Positions 1 to 11,423 of a DNA stretch of 64,000 bases are shown here, in pieces. Position numbers and translations under genes: made by a program. Numbering within the stretch: position 1 is the stretch's first letter; every line of letters starts with the position of its first letter. Source of the stretch: Collybiopsis luxurians FD-317 M1 (taxonomy: Eukaryota > Basidiomycota > Agaricomycetes > Agaricales > Omphalotaceae); contig KN834758.1 in NCBI GenBank assembly GCA_000827265.1, forward strand, positions 891,067 to 955,066, given 5' to 3'. The notes under the pieces were generated by a model. The model ran no database searches. It was given only the letters and a program-made list of their open reading frames with translations, and had not been told where the DNA came from.

Positions 1-407
1 GGAGGGTTGATCGACGATGTAGATCTGGGAAAGTGAATGCGGGTGAGTGACTATGTAGGAACGGTATGAATAGTGTGTGTAACGCTAACCTCGAATCCCT
101 GTCCCATGAAATAATCAGCCCAGCCTAATCTTCCGTCGGGTGTATTCAAAAAATTTGTCCCGGTCATTCCATGTCCGTGTATCATCAAAATCGGGAGAGC
201 CTGCGTCACAGTAGCTGGAACGAGGTGTTCGACGTAAACTTGTCCAGCGGCTATCTCACTGCCATTGTTAGTTCCTGGAGTATTGACGTAGTGTTCGCCG
301 ACAAAAAAGTATTCCCGACGGTGGAGGGTGCCTGGAACTTGAGTTTGGTATGAGAGGGAGGTTAACAGTAGCACTTGGAGAGGGAGACAAAGAAAAGAGA
401 ACAGCAT
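1..407 (-). CDS. Secreted alpha/beta-hydrolase (esterase/lipase-like), 3' part outside window
   Basis: Exons 90..407 and 1..24 on the minus strand, separated by a 65-nt intron (25..89, GTTAGC to CCCAG). The reading frame continues off the left edge, so only the N-terminal 114 residues are present. Residues 1-23 form a typical signal peptide (hydrophobic core LCLPLQVLLLTSL), so the product is probably secreted. The segment ILMIHGHGMTGTNFLNTPDG is the oxyanion-hole HG region and strand of an alpha/beta hydrolase. Splicing produces GFEIYIVDQPS, the usual next strand in this family of fungal secreted hydrolases. The nucleophile elbow and the rest of the catalytic triad lie outside the window, so the substrate cannot be named. 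The downstream neighbour on the same strand is the isochorismatase-like gene. Confidence 0.8.
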
Positions 408-724
408 CCTGATTTTCCTACTCCTTTCACGGGACCCGGGGAAACAAGTAAGACTTTAGGATCATTGTGGAGCATTTATAGTCTGGGCGGCGAACCAAAT
501 GTCCACAGAAGAAAAGTCAAACACGCGTTATCGAACTGGTGATACGGTCATCAGGCTCAAGCTGAGCCCTTCTCTAATTCAAAAAAAGGCAGGCTCCTCG
601 GGCACGTCGAAAGATTTAAAAGTTACGACCTTGTTCCAGAGAATAGAAGCCAGAAGAGAACCCCCTTCATTAAAAAAAGATACAAAAATCCACTTGACTT
701 ACAAAGACAGCTACAAAATCCTCT
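408..724. other. Intergenic region between two minus-strand genes
   Basis: This stretch holds the promoter of the hydrolase at 1..407 and the 3' flank of the isochorismatase-like gene. A 104-codon plus-strand frame (499..813) runs across it into the neighbouring gene, but it has low-complexity composition and no recognisable domain. I see nothing else. Confidence 0.5.
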
Positions 725-1571
725 TTACATGGAACTTTTTTCCTTCAGAGAGGGTCTGCCGAGTAGGAGAGCATCTCCAGCAGCTTTTGTGTTCTCCTTT
801 GAATCTCGGATAATGCGAGCGAACTCCTTGAACGTGGGAAAGGAGGCATCCTTCATGAGTATGAAGCCTATGCTTTCGCTAGACAGTATTTTGACACCAG
901 CGTGACGCATGGCATCGAAAGCAATAGGAACTTCGAATGCATTGCATGACGATACACCGTCAGCCACGACGTACACGTTGACCACTCGGCCGTCGTAGAA
1001 TTGTAAAAGTTGCAAAGCAGTTTGAATAATACAAATGTGCGACTGGGAACTACATAAGTGAATGGGGCAAAGGGGGGCTTCACGAGAAATAAATACCTCG
1101 ATGCCCATGATGACAACATTTACGATGGGACGACCGTGCCCATTCAAGATGTCCTTCACTTCCTCGGTAAGCATACCGAAGAGTGTCTTATCAATTGTTT
1201 TAACGTGAAGGGCGCCGAGAGAATCGAGATCAAGGGCAGGATCAACTGGACCGAGTGCTGCGAAGATGGCTGTCGGTTTGGAAACCAGGAGCAAAGTTGG
1301 GGACTCATTACCTTTGGCGTTTTGTGTGGTTACGACGACAGGAATACCAAAGAGCTAAATAGACAGATTTTCATTTTAATCTCTCAGCGTGCGTAGGAGT
1401 ATGCCAAACCTTGGCGAACTTCAACATTTTGGAAGTGGTTGCGATAACATGTTCATATTGATGAATGGCAGAACCTTCGGGATTCTATGAATGATGATCA
1501 GAAACCGAACATGAATACTAACGGAATCTGGATTGTATATCGCAAATGAAGAAGACTGTATCAGAGTCCAT
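725..1571 (-). CDS. Isochorismatase-family cysteine hydrolase
   Basis: Four exons (1523..1571, 1410..1474, 1097..1354, 725..1042) give 229 residues, with introns of 48, 55 and 54 nt. The ATG at 1571 starts MDSDTVFFICDIQ, which supplies the conserved Asp (D11). DKTLF supplies the Lys (K94), and GIESHIC, formed across the last splice junction, supplies the catalytic Cys (C128). D/K/C is the standard triad of this superfamily. The middle block IPVVVTTQNAK and the C-terminal ADGVSSCN...MRHAGVKILSSESIGF match the ISOC1-like subgroup, small cytosolic or mitochondrial hydrolases whose physiological substrate is usually unknown. It is divergently transcribed from the coiled-coil protein gene, sharing 229 bp of promoter. 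Confidence 0.9.
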
Positions 1572-1800
1572 TTGGTTGTCAAGTACAAGTTCAACCAGGA
1601 TTGTCACGTGATTGCAAGTTGGCTTGGTTGTTCTCTATCACACCGACGGTGCAGGTTCCAGCGTGCTGAGTCGTCAACGAAAGCCTTTTGGTCGATAGTT
1701 CTAGGACCAGTCCTCTCATTTTACCCTCCACGCCTTGTCAGGTTTTTTCGTTCTTTCTGTCTTCGTTTCGACCAGCAATTTCCACAAAAAAAAAACAATA
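1572..1800. promoter_or_regulatory. Bidirectional promoter with TCACGTGA palindrome
   Basis: A 229-bp gap separates the ATGs of two divergent genes. It contains the perfect palindrome TCACGTGA at 1604..1611, a CACGTG E-box of the kind bound by bHLH factors such as Cbf1/USF. Pyrimidine-rich tracts precede the plus-strand start. Which gene the site regulates cannot be seen from sequence. Confidence 0.5.
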
Positions 1801-4800
1801 ATGCAAACCGTTGATAATGCCACAGATGACCTTACCGCACAGCTTCGTGTAAGTAACCATCCATTAATCCCTATATGTTTTCTCATAATTTTCTCAGTTT
1901 GAATCGTTCAAGCTGGGCAAGCCTTCCCCGGCTTCCATATCCTTGAAGCACCAGCACAAACACTCTCGTTCTCATTCACGCAATGCTTCAATTTCATCGG
2001 TCGCCTCCTTGCCTGTCATCTCTTCCAAGTCTACGAATTCATACGATCTCTCTCTGCCAACGACCAACTCCATGCCCGCCCTCCCTTCCAAGCGCAATTC
2101 CCATCATCGGCGACGGTCCTCAGTCAGTACACGCCATGAGTCTGCCGAGATTATGGGTGTCTCTTTACCCGACTTGCCTACTTCCTCGGCAGAGGAAAAT
2201 GTTCATGAAAAGGATTCCATCCGGCGCCGTGCGCTTTGGGCCCTCGAGGGCAAACAGGATGATGCTTCCTACTCCAAGGTTGAAATACCCGAACTCTCGA
2301 CTCCCGATCTCGAGAAAAAGATGTTTGAGTTTAGTAAGTCATACAGGGTCCCTTTTTCAAATTTGGTCTGATCTGCATCGCAGCATCCAAGCCTTTCACC
2401 GCTCCCTCAACTTCTGGGTTCAGTTCGAGCTTAATGGCTACCAAAAGGGACTCGTTTAAGCCATTATCTTCCAAGGATCAGCTACATACCTTGGTGGAGG
2501 AGGAAGAAGAAGAAGAAGAATGGGACAGCAAGAAGCAACCTCCCGTCTCTCCCAGTAGCGATGTCAAGCTCCCCGCTACGCCCGTTACTCCAGATTCTAT
2601 CTCCGCTAAGCCCGTTTCGGCACGTCCTAGGCCAGCGACTCTTACATTACGTCCACTTTCTCTCACTCCAGAAGTTGTTACCAATCATGGCTTACCTACT
2701 CCATCTTCAACTCCCGGCGCCCGCTCTGGTTTGAGATCATTGTCACTGGTGCCCACCGACGAGACCTGCGCGGCTGTAAACCCCTCCGCTAAGAGGAACT
2801 CCCTCGTCCTCAATGACTCCTCTCCTTCGTCTCATCCTCGTCGACCCACGCTCAATTTGCAGATATCTGCTGAGAGTCCCGCAGGGTCTCCGGATGAGCT
2901 CGCTTCTCGCCCTGTGCCCACGAGACGCAGTAGCATCTCTTACAAGACGTCGACCTCTGCCGCCGGTCTTCCTACACCTGAAATGACCCCCACTTTCACG
3001 GAGCGCAGATTCAGCCACAATAGTTTGAGTAGCACAACAAGCGCCAGTGCCATGAGCGCCAACAGCGACGAGGATTTTTTTCCTCCGTCCAACCCTTCAT
3101 ACGGCCGTCATAGACCCTTAAGCGCCAGCGAACAGCATTTTTTATTCAAGTCGCATAATGCGCTGCTGTCCCGAATACAAGATTTGGAAAAGGCCCTCAG
3201 TATGCGGCGATCGTCCATGTCATCCGCGCCTGGTTCGAGGCCGATTTCCTCCGCGTTTTCCGTCGCTGATTCTGAAGATACGTCCTCTTCTTCGGAGCCC
3301 AGTGACGAGATGCTTAGGCTTGTAAGTGATTTAAAAGCAGAGAGGGACGAGTTGAAGCGGGATGTAGACGGGTGGAGGATGAGAGTCGGGGACCTTGAGA
3401 AGCAGATCGTGCTTCTCGGAAAGCGGATTGAGGGAGAGAGGAGGGAAGCATGGGTTGCTCGTTCCCGCGTGAGCTTACTTGAGGCGGAAAAGAATGCCTT
3501 CGAGAAGGAGCTCGAGCAAACGAAGAGCCGGATGCGGGCGATTGAGGAGGAGAGGGGCGATGAGATTGCCAAGTTAAAGGCGTTGATTCGCAATCTGGAG
3601 GAAGACAAGCAGCGTCAGGCCCAAAACAATGCTAAGCTTTCCGAAGAATGCGCACAGTGGAAGGCCGAAGTGGATAGGTTGAGTGCGGAGAACATGGCTA
3701 CACCTACTGTCGACTCGTTTGATGCGGAGCAGGCTCACAGTGCTTGGCGTCGGGGACTACATTACTCCTCAGTCGACTCGTTCGAAAGTTCCACCGATGT
3801 GGAACTTGATAGTGATGAGTTTGGCTTCCACCTCAAAGCTATCGAGGAAGAGCAGGAGGAAGATTTCGATATCCACGGCTCGCAGATTCCTCAGGAGGAT
3901 GTTCAGGAAGATTATATGTCTGATGAAGAGGACGGCGGATTAGCTGGGTACGAAGATGAGGAGGAAGAAGACTTGACCTTCCAGTCTTCTGGTTCCTCGT
4001 CGTCTTTTGGCTCTCTTCATGAAGCTTTCGAACCCCGTTCTCTAACCCACCTCAAGGCGGATATCCCGGTCTCTGTGGCGCCGATTTCTCCTATATCCCC
4101 TGCTGTACCCCGACCACTCAGCTTCACTTCCGTCTCTACTGGGTCCGGCAGCGTCACACCTACACTCACACCTGGGTCTCGCTCACCCTCATCGTCTCCC
4201 GTACCTGTTTCCAACGGTTTGGACTCGTTCAAGTTCCCTCGAGCACCGGCTCCTGCAATTCCTGTTCGACCAGTTGGTTCCTTGTCCAAGACGTGGACGT
4301 TCCCCAAGGCCCAGTCTGCTGCTCTTCCTGTCGCACAAAAGGAAGAGGTTGACAAATTCTTCAACTGCCTTGAGGATTCCGAGACGGACTCGACTGGATC
4401 GCGGTCACCGGTCTCACCTGCCTACGAGTCCAACAAAGGATTGTTCGCCAAGGGTTTAGAAGCTTTCAATGAGGATGACGCAATGCCGTTCTCGCTGCCC
4501 TCCAATGTCGGTATTATCGTAGAAGACTCACCACGATCTTTACCAGTTGTCATTGAGGAGGAGGAAGAAGAGGAGTACGAAGATGATGAGCAAACAAAGG
4601 TTGACGATGCTGATACAGATGATGATCATGATATGTTGTTTGGTGATGTTGCAGGAATCAAGATCACTTTTACGCCTGCACCGGATGACGATGACGACGA
4701 ATATCCTTCTCCTGAAATTGAAGATTCTGATAACGAGGAATATGATGATGAAGAGGAGGAGGAGGAGGAGGAGGAGGAGGAAGTTGAACTGGTCAAGGAG

Positions 4801-5981
4801 GAAATGGAACAGGAACAGGACAGCACTGTCAATGCTAGGGATATCCTAGTTGAGGAAGAAGAGCCAATGCCTCAGTATCGCCTTTCTTCTGTTCGCAAGC
4901 CTGTGCCCATTTTCGAACAGTTCGATGATGGAAACGAAGATGTGCCTTTCAACTTTGGGCGCCCGCTTCGTTCTTCTACACCTCCTAACGCCACGCCTCC
5001 CCGCGGTGCCGCTCGGGCCCCTTCACCTTCATCCATTCCCCGGCCTCGGTCGTCGTTCAACTTTACTTCGTCCTCTGCAAGTCTAACCGAGGCTTCTCCG
5101 ACCATCTCTTTTTCGAAACTTCCTATACGTTCACCGTCGTCGTCGTCGTTTGTCACTCCCCCTACCAAACGAGGAGGTGCCTTACCCTCGTTTATCCCTC
5201 AACCTATCTCAGCTTCATCTGCCATTTCTTCACCAAGTCCGATCCGGAAAGGACCACTGTTACGTGAAAAGGTTCCTGTAGCTAGCTTCATACGTCAGCC
5301 TTCACGTAGGCCTCTCATGGCCGCAAACCGCTCTGGACATGATGATTCAAATGGTTCGGCTCTTCAATCCTCTCCCTCCAACCCTGTCAATTTTAGTTGT
5401 ACGTGGTACTGATTTTGGTGTTTTTTTTTTTGTCTTTTATAGTAACGAACGACGCGTCCCGCTTTTCTCTTAACAGATCCTCTACCAACAACACTCAGGA
5501 TGATGGTGTCTTCTCCTCCAACTCCCTCTTCTCGACCACCCAATCGTATACCAGTTCTTACAAGGCAGAGGCAGGCAACTCACTAGGTTCATCTTCAACA
5601 GTTTTACCTTCCCACTCAACAACCACGACCTTGCCTCATCCCAATTTGAATTCAATTCATACCGATGATTCTCCCCTTCCGTCTTCTTCTTCTCCCTCTT
5701 TATCTTCTATAATGACTTCCCCAAAATTGACTTTCCAAGCCCTCGCCGGCTTTATTCCACGGCCATGGGGTGCACGTGCAGAATCATCTTTCTCACTCGA
5801 TCACGATTTGCATGATTCTGAACCGCGTGCTGCTCCGGTAGCGGCTCCGAAGCCGACATATGTCTCCAGGGACAAGCAGTTGGAAAGACTGAGGGAGAGA
5901 TTGCAGCATAAAGGCCTGTTCATGCGTTCTTTCGCGGATGATGTGTGCCAAAAATGTGACGGTGCGGCCGTTCATCTCTGA
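1801..5981 (+). CDS. Large Ser/Pro-rich acidic coiled-coil protein, function unknown
   Basis: Four exons (1801..1848, 1898..2333, 2384..5398, 5443..5981; introns 49, 50 and 44 nt) encode 1345 residues. The protein is mostly disordered: a His/Arg/Ser-rich N-terminus, long Ser/Thr/Pro stretches, and acidic tracts (Glu8 near nt 2498; Asp/Glu runs at nt 3840-3970, 4555-4640 and 4690-4800). A predicted coiled coil at about residues 410-600 has heptads rich in Glu, Lys, Leu and Arg. The C-terminal 40 residues (RDKQLERLRERLQHKGLFM then FADDVCQKCDG) form a charged helix followed by a CxxC pair and look like the best-conserved part. I do not recognise a named family. The composition would suit a nuclear or cytoskeletal scaffold, but this is inference. 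Intron 3 follows a poly-T tract and its acceptor is phase-consistent. Confidence 0.8.
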
Positions 5982-6699
5982 GGTGAATTTCTTATGTTCA
6001 GCCCTTTCTGTTGAGTGAGCTTATAATATTTATTGCTCTGGTTTCAGTTTTACAACGGACACTTCACTGTACCCAATATATTCTCAAGATGCCTTTTGAA
6101 GCATCTTTCAATTTCCTCTATGATCATCGAACACTTGCCGATTCCGTTGTACACTCTATCTTGAAATTTTCATGCTTTCGTTCAGTCTCGTCTTTTTGAT
6201 CCCTTTACCTTCTTGTTTCCGTCCAAATATCCCCTCTCATCATCCGCCTCATTTTTAATACAACACCTACCTCTCCCCGTCATCATTCATGATTGTCTTA
6301 CTACATACTTGTTATTCTTATTTGCAAAGAGTGCTAGACGCTCTCGCTTGTATCCCATTTCAGTGTACAAATGACTATGCGTATATACGCATCATTCACA
6401 CTACATATTAGTATGAGTTTCTTTTTTTCTTTCAACAATATATGCATCCCCTATGAGCCTCAACAAGTATCAAGTTTGTGGTTGATGTCTGGAGTAGGAT
6501 GTCCTAAGTAAAGTCCAATGCGACAACCGCTGATGGTACTTTGTGGATTTCAATCCAGTTAGTCATCACACCTGATAAGTCATTTTAAAAAAGTCTGCAA
6601 GTTGATACAAGGCTTATAAGTATATGACAACCGAAAGCGAAGGGGAGAAGAAAAGATATGGACAGTACAGCATATAGATCATAAGCAAAGTGTTACTTA
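5982..6699. other. 3' flank and intergenic DNA
   Basis: AT-rich sequence downstream of the coiled-coil gene. It holds no frame with coding character. It ends where the 3.6 kb segmental duplication begins. Confidence 0.5.
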
Positions 6700-6892
6700 T
6701 TTGTCAAATCATGAAAATAAAAACAATAGCAAAAACAAAAAAATTTGCAAGTAAAAATTGGAAAATAGACTTTGGCAGGAAAGAAAAAAAAAACACAATG
6801 AAAGCGATGAAGGAACACAGAGAGCTCAGAGGTTCAAGGATGCATGATAATTTTCCTCTTTCCTTCAGGTTACTGATTTGTGATACGATGCT

Positions 6893-7581
6893 CTAACATA
6901 AGTTTGCAAGTTCCTGGTTCTCGGTCGCAGAATCATCCTCATTGCGGTGCACCGAGGACGTTTCTACCAGTGAACGGTGATACGTGCGTTGAGCTGCCAG
7001 ACCCTGAAGTGATGACAAAGTGAGTAGTTCAATTGACACTATCTTATAATAGGAACATAAATATGCTTCACCTTCATTTCGTCGCGCAAAGCACATATAT
7101 CAAGGTAACAAGACTGCACACCACGGAAATGTCCGAGGAGGCGTAGCAGTGATAGTTTTTGCATCCATGTTATATTTGAGGCATCACAAGAGATGTGCAA
7201 AACCTGTGTCCGTGCGTGTATCCTGATTTGCGCATAAAGAATTTATTGGTATTTTTCAAGTGACAATAATCAGTGAAGGACTCGCCTGTTGAAACGAGCT
7301 CGAAGGCATCGACATTCCACAGAGGAAAAAAGTGCCTCCCTAGCCCGTTCATTCTCGTGTCCTTGCAATATCTGATCCACACTCGTAGTGGTCTTGTCGA
7401 GCTTTACGAGGGAGACCCAAAAGTGAGGAAAAATTCGACGCAGCAGAATCCCAACAAAGACGGCGATGCATGCCATTATCCACGCGTATGGACTGGAGAC
7501 CATTGGAAGAATGACGTCGGTAAAAATCTCGGTGGATTTGACAGTCATCAATGCACAATGGATAATGAGTTGGGTAAACAT
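6893..7581 (-). CDS. Small lineage-specific membrane protein, duplicate copy 1
   Basis: Three exons (7286..7581, 7072..7222, 6893..7003) give 185 residues from the ATG at 7581. The first intron (7223..7285) has a GC donor (GCGAGT), supported because splicing keeps phase and the same arrangement occurs in copy 2. Exons 2 and 3 have exactly the same lengths (151 and 111 nt) in both copies. Exon 1 encodes a membrane segment (PYAWIMACIAVFVGILL) followed by a basic turn and a soluble domain with ECRCLRARFNR. The family is not recognised. Alignment with copy 2 shows that codons upstream of this ATG were once coding: copy 2 reads CAA where copy 1 has TAA. The gene is therefore probably N-terminally truncated and may be a pseudogene. 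Confidence 0.5.
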
Positions 7582-8115
7582 TGCGTAGTTCAGATTTTAT
7601 GCCTGCAGTCAGTCCCATATTTGGAAATTGAAAACCCGGAATAGGAAATCGTCAAGAAATTGTCCCATCAAAAGATGCCGTGGATATCCAATGAATATCG
7701 ATCTCCCGTGAAGACAGTCCTCCGATACTAATCCCACTGGAATATCATTCGGATAACTGTAATGTTATACAGTCTTTGACATTTTTCTACTTCGGCGTCT
7801 ATCAAATAAGGTAACCTCACTCAGTCTCATCATCTCCTTTCCTATTCATATCGGACGCACGAACAAATATACGGCAGTGACTAGGAGAACAATATCACAG
7901 TCCCTTCTTTTTTTCTGCTCGTACCTGCGCCCATCAAACCGCTAGCGTTTATAGATAGATGACCAGCCTTTCCATTTTCTGGTTATCGAGCTCACGGGAT
8001 CTCATGACCTCCCAATAGTTGACATGAAGTCCCAATAGTTGAATTGGCATACTCTCGTGGCTCTGCCGGGTACAGTACTACCATGACTACTGTTTCCGTA
8101 TTGGTTGATCCGGTA

Positions 8116-8470
8116 TAGGCCACCCTTCCACTCATCTTGTCTCGACAATCACAATTATCATAGCTCTATATACTCACCCATCTGCCACTCGTCTACCTGC
8201 GTATTGACATGATCCTTTTCGATGGCGCTTGATCCAGTGTACGTAGGCCACCCTTCCATTCATCTGGTCTCGACAATCACAATTATCATAGCTCTATATA
8301 CTCACCCATCTGCCACTCGTCGACCTGCGTATTGACATGATCCTTCTCGATGGCGCTTGATCCAGTGTACGTAGGCCACCCTTCCACTCATCTGGTCTCG
8401 ACAATCACAATTATCATAGCTCATGAAACTATCCTTACCCATCTGCCACTCGTCGACTTGCCTATTACGA
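8116..8470. repeat. 128-bp tandem repeat, about 2.8 copies
   Basis: Successive units start with TAGGCCACCCTTCCA at 8116, 8244 and 8372, an exact 128-bp spacing. Units 1 and 2 are almost identical. The third diverges near 8424, where the usual CTCTATATACTCACC is replaced. There is no open frame across the array, and no counterpart was seen in duplication unit 2, so it probably arose after the segmental duplication. Confidence 0.9.
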
Positions 8471-9849
8471 GGCCGGAATGAAATGAAGGGATCGTTCTTA
8501 TGAGCGATTTGGCGTTACGTGTTTCTCCCTGTAAGGAAGGCGGTTTTTCCATATATGAACAAATTTGATCCAATCTTTCTTATTTTCCCATGCCCTCTCT
8601 GGTGCAATGTGCATTTCTTGAGCAACACGAAAACGGTATTCTTAATTATATTCCCCTGCAGAGGGGTCTACATACTGTCCACTGTGTTTATTGCCACATT
8701 GCTGGCAATGCCGCTCGTTGCAAGTGCTGATTATAACATTCAAAAGTGAAGGCTGCCTGTTCACAACTCTTGACTATAGCACTCTATATCATGCTCTAGA
8801 GTTATTGTATTTTTCCTCTCCTCTAATTCTGGCCTCGTACCTGCCACGCCACGCGCAAAGCGCGATGGCCCACATTCGCACGTTGACATTGGCAGAACTA
8901 ATCCTTCTCGATGGCGGTGTTTCTTGACTGCAAGACAGCTTCGATCCGGGTCAATGTGTCAATGCCTGCTGTTGCACTGAGTTTACAGCTTTAGCACGAA
9001 GAAACCACAGACCTTTGGTAGGGCTGTTCGCTAAATTACCGATGTTCGAGGGAGTGTGCAGCTCTAGTCCTAACACATACCCCAGACGAACACCTAAGAT
9101 ATAAGAACCATAACACAGTCTCGTGATGATCAAACCGATGCCCGCACTGGGCACTCTGCACAGTGCAGTCCTCAGTCACTGGAGGACTTCACTTCGATTT
9201 GGCCACAATGCCTTCAATCAAATCTACGACCTCGGCCAGCATTCAGAATATTCTAGTAGACCATCCCCTCACTCATATGAATCCAACTTCGAGTCTTTTC
9301 GCTTCCACACCAAAGAACAACTTGAAGACAGAACTTGTAAGCAATCAACCGGTCTTCTCCAAAAGATTATCCAAAGATGAGTAGGCATTCCAGTTCATTC
9401 TCACAGCCAAATTTCCGCGGAATGAATCTAGGCCAATGAGCCAATGAGCGCACCCGACTGAAGCCTGAAATGGCTTCCTTCTCATCGCCTTTAGGCGGTC
9501 TCCAAGATAAAATTCAAGATAAAATTCAAAATTATAGATATAATTTGGGAGAAGACTGAGTGAGTAAATTTTAAGAAAAACCAATATCCAAATAAAAGTA
9601 AAATCAATAAAAATCAAAAAGGAAATTATATTTTTCTTGCAGATTCTGACTCTGCAACAATAAGCTTATGAGGGCTCGACCAAGTCAGTGACCTGGGGCC
9701 CAAATGCTTCCAAAAAAAAAAAAAACAAAGGAAATTATGCACCATCCCGCAATTTGTACTTTTTCCAAGACAGTAACTCCTACACGTGCAGGGTATTTGC
9801 TAGGTTGGCAGCGGGGAGTAATAAGGTTCGAGATGTTCCACAGAGATCG

Positions 9850-10308
9850 GATATCATCGGTTTTCGGGTTAGTTGGAGATAGAGATCGACAGATTTGTCG
9901 GATGAGAATGCTACTGAAGTTCCTGTACTAAGAAGTTCGTAGCTGGATATCACCGATGACGTTCCGTCAGCTCAGCCCAGTCAAGAGTCAAAGTACCTGA
10001 TGCATTGCTACCCTTCGTATGTGACGTGTTTAATACACCTTTCAAAGATTTGATCTACTTCAAGAGAGCCAAAGCTCGAAAGTCCATGGAATGTCTTTTT
10101 GTTGCTCCATCGGTTTCACTTCCAAATACCTGAGTGCCTACATGAGCCGGACGGATAGCTTGTCGCTGAAGCCGAAGAGTTCATCTTGCCCCAAGAAAAA
10201 ATAACTTACTCCTTGCAGTCGTTTGCAGATGGATCAGTTTTCGCGGCTCGCTTCACCTTTTCTGCTTACTCTGCGGTGCGTCGTTTGGTTTCCTCTTTTG
10301 TTCATTGC
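9850..10308 (-). pseudogene. Decayed, truncated TSR4/PDCD2 duplicate
   Basis: The sequence parallels the functional gene about 3.61 kb to the right. AGTTCGTAGCTGG at about 9934 matches the exon-5 acceptor region at 13553..13565. Next comes a stretch matching the exon-4 end (TTTGATCTACTTC at about 10050), and then GCTTGTCGCTGAAGCCGAAG, matching the exon-4 start. A final stretch (GCGTCGTTTGG at about 10283) matches exon 3. The acidic central part of exon 4 is deleted, several frames are closed, and the copy stops at the junction with unit 2, so exons 1-2 and half of exon 3 are absent. It cannot encode a functional protein. Confidence 0.75.
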
Positions 10309-10503
10309 CTTTTTGTCAAATCATGAAAGCAAAAATAATAACAGAAACAAAAAAAATTTGCAAGTAAAAATTGGAAAATAGACTTCGGCAGGAAAAAATA
10401 AAGCACAATTGAAAGCGATGAAGGAATACAAAGAGCTCAGAGGTTCAAGGATGCATGATAATTTTCTTCTTTCCTTCAGGTTCCTGATTTGTGATCCGAT
10501 GCT

Positions 10504-11245
10504 CTAACACAAGTTTGCAAGTTCCTGGTTCTCGGTCACAGGATCATCCTCATTGTGGTGCACCGAGGACGTTTCTACCAGTGAACGGTGATACATGCGT
10601 TGAGCTGCCAGACACTGAAGTGATAGCAAAATAGGAAGTTCAATTGACACCATCTATATGATAGGAACATAAATATGCTTCACCTTTATTTCATTGCGCA
10701 AAGCGCATATATTAAGGTAGCAAGACTGCACGCCACGGAAATGTCTCAGGAGCCGCAGTGGAGATAGCGTTTGCATCCACGGCATATCCGAGATTTCATA
10801 GGAGGTGTGCAAATATTGTGTCTGCGCGTAGATCCTAATTTGCACAGAGAGAATACATTGGAATCAACCAGATAATGGCCAGTGAAGGACTCGCCTATTG
10901 AAACGAGCGCGGAAGCATCGACATTCCTCGGAGGAAAAAATCGCCTCCCGAGCGCGTTCATTCTCGTACCCTTGCAATACCTGATCTACAGTAGTAATGG
11001 TATGATCAAGCTTTGAGAGGGCTAAGAAAGGGTGAAGATAAATTCGACGCAGTAAAACCCCAGTGACCACGACGATAGAGGCCATGATCCACCCGTAAGG
11101 ACCAGAAATGTTAGGAAGGACGACATCGGTGAAAATCTAGGTGGATTTGACAGCCATTAATGCACCAAGGACAATAAATCGGACAAATGTGTCGTACAGA
11201 TTTTGTTCCTGACATAGTGCTAAACAATTGTTTGCCATGAGTAGT
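10504..11245 (-). pseudogene. Small membrane protein, duplicate copy 2 (in-frame stop)
   Basis: The same exon plan as copy 1: last exon 10504..10614, middle exon 10684..10834, first exon from 10895 leftwards in transcription. A GC donor again follows RARFNR. A TAG at 11137..11139 interrupts exon 1 (AVKST-stop-IFTDVV) where copy 1 has GAG (KSTEIFTDV). Upstream of the stop the frame stays open over MANNCLALCQEQNLYDTFVR, a region copy 1 has lost. The two copies therefore carry different lesions, and neither shows a full-length frame. Confidence 0.6.
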
Positions 11246-11423
11246 GAATTGAATTTGGAGTTGATCTGGAGCCACTTGCCAAGACGTTATAAGCCGGGGA
11301 ACCTTAATAATTCTGAGTCTGTTGGAAAACCCAGTAATGGGTGGCACACCAGACTGGCTTTTTAAAGAGCGACACCAACTGAAAGGAAATGTTAGTCACA
11401 GGCTGTAACACTTATCAATCAAC

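Larger units (their letters stand above)
6700..10310. repeat. Segmental tandem duplication, unit 1 (about 3.6 kb)
   Basis: This block is related to 10311..14220 at a constant offset of about 3.61 kb. At its left end the stretch from 6700 (TTTGTCAAATCATGAAAA) matches 10311 onward. At its right end a decayed TSR4 fragment (about 9850-10308) matches the real TSR4 gene at 13.46-14.22 kb. Unit 1 breaks off inside TSR4 and unit 2 starts at once, as expected for a tandem duplication with a breakpoint in TSR4. The middle parts have diverged and carry different local repeats (128 bp in unit 1, 286 bp in unit 2). Confidence 0.75.

Noticed and set aside
499..813. 104-codon plus-strand open frame
   Set aside because: It overlaps the 3' end of the isochorismatase-like gene on the other strand, is Lys/Ser-rich and shows no domain.
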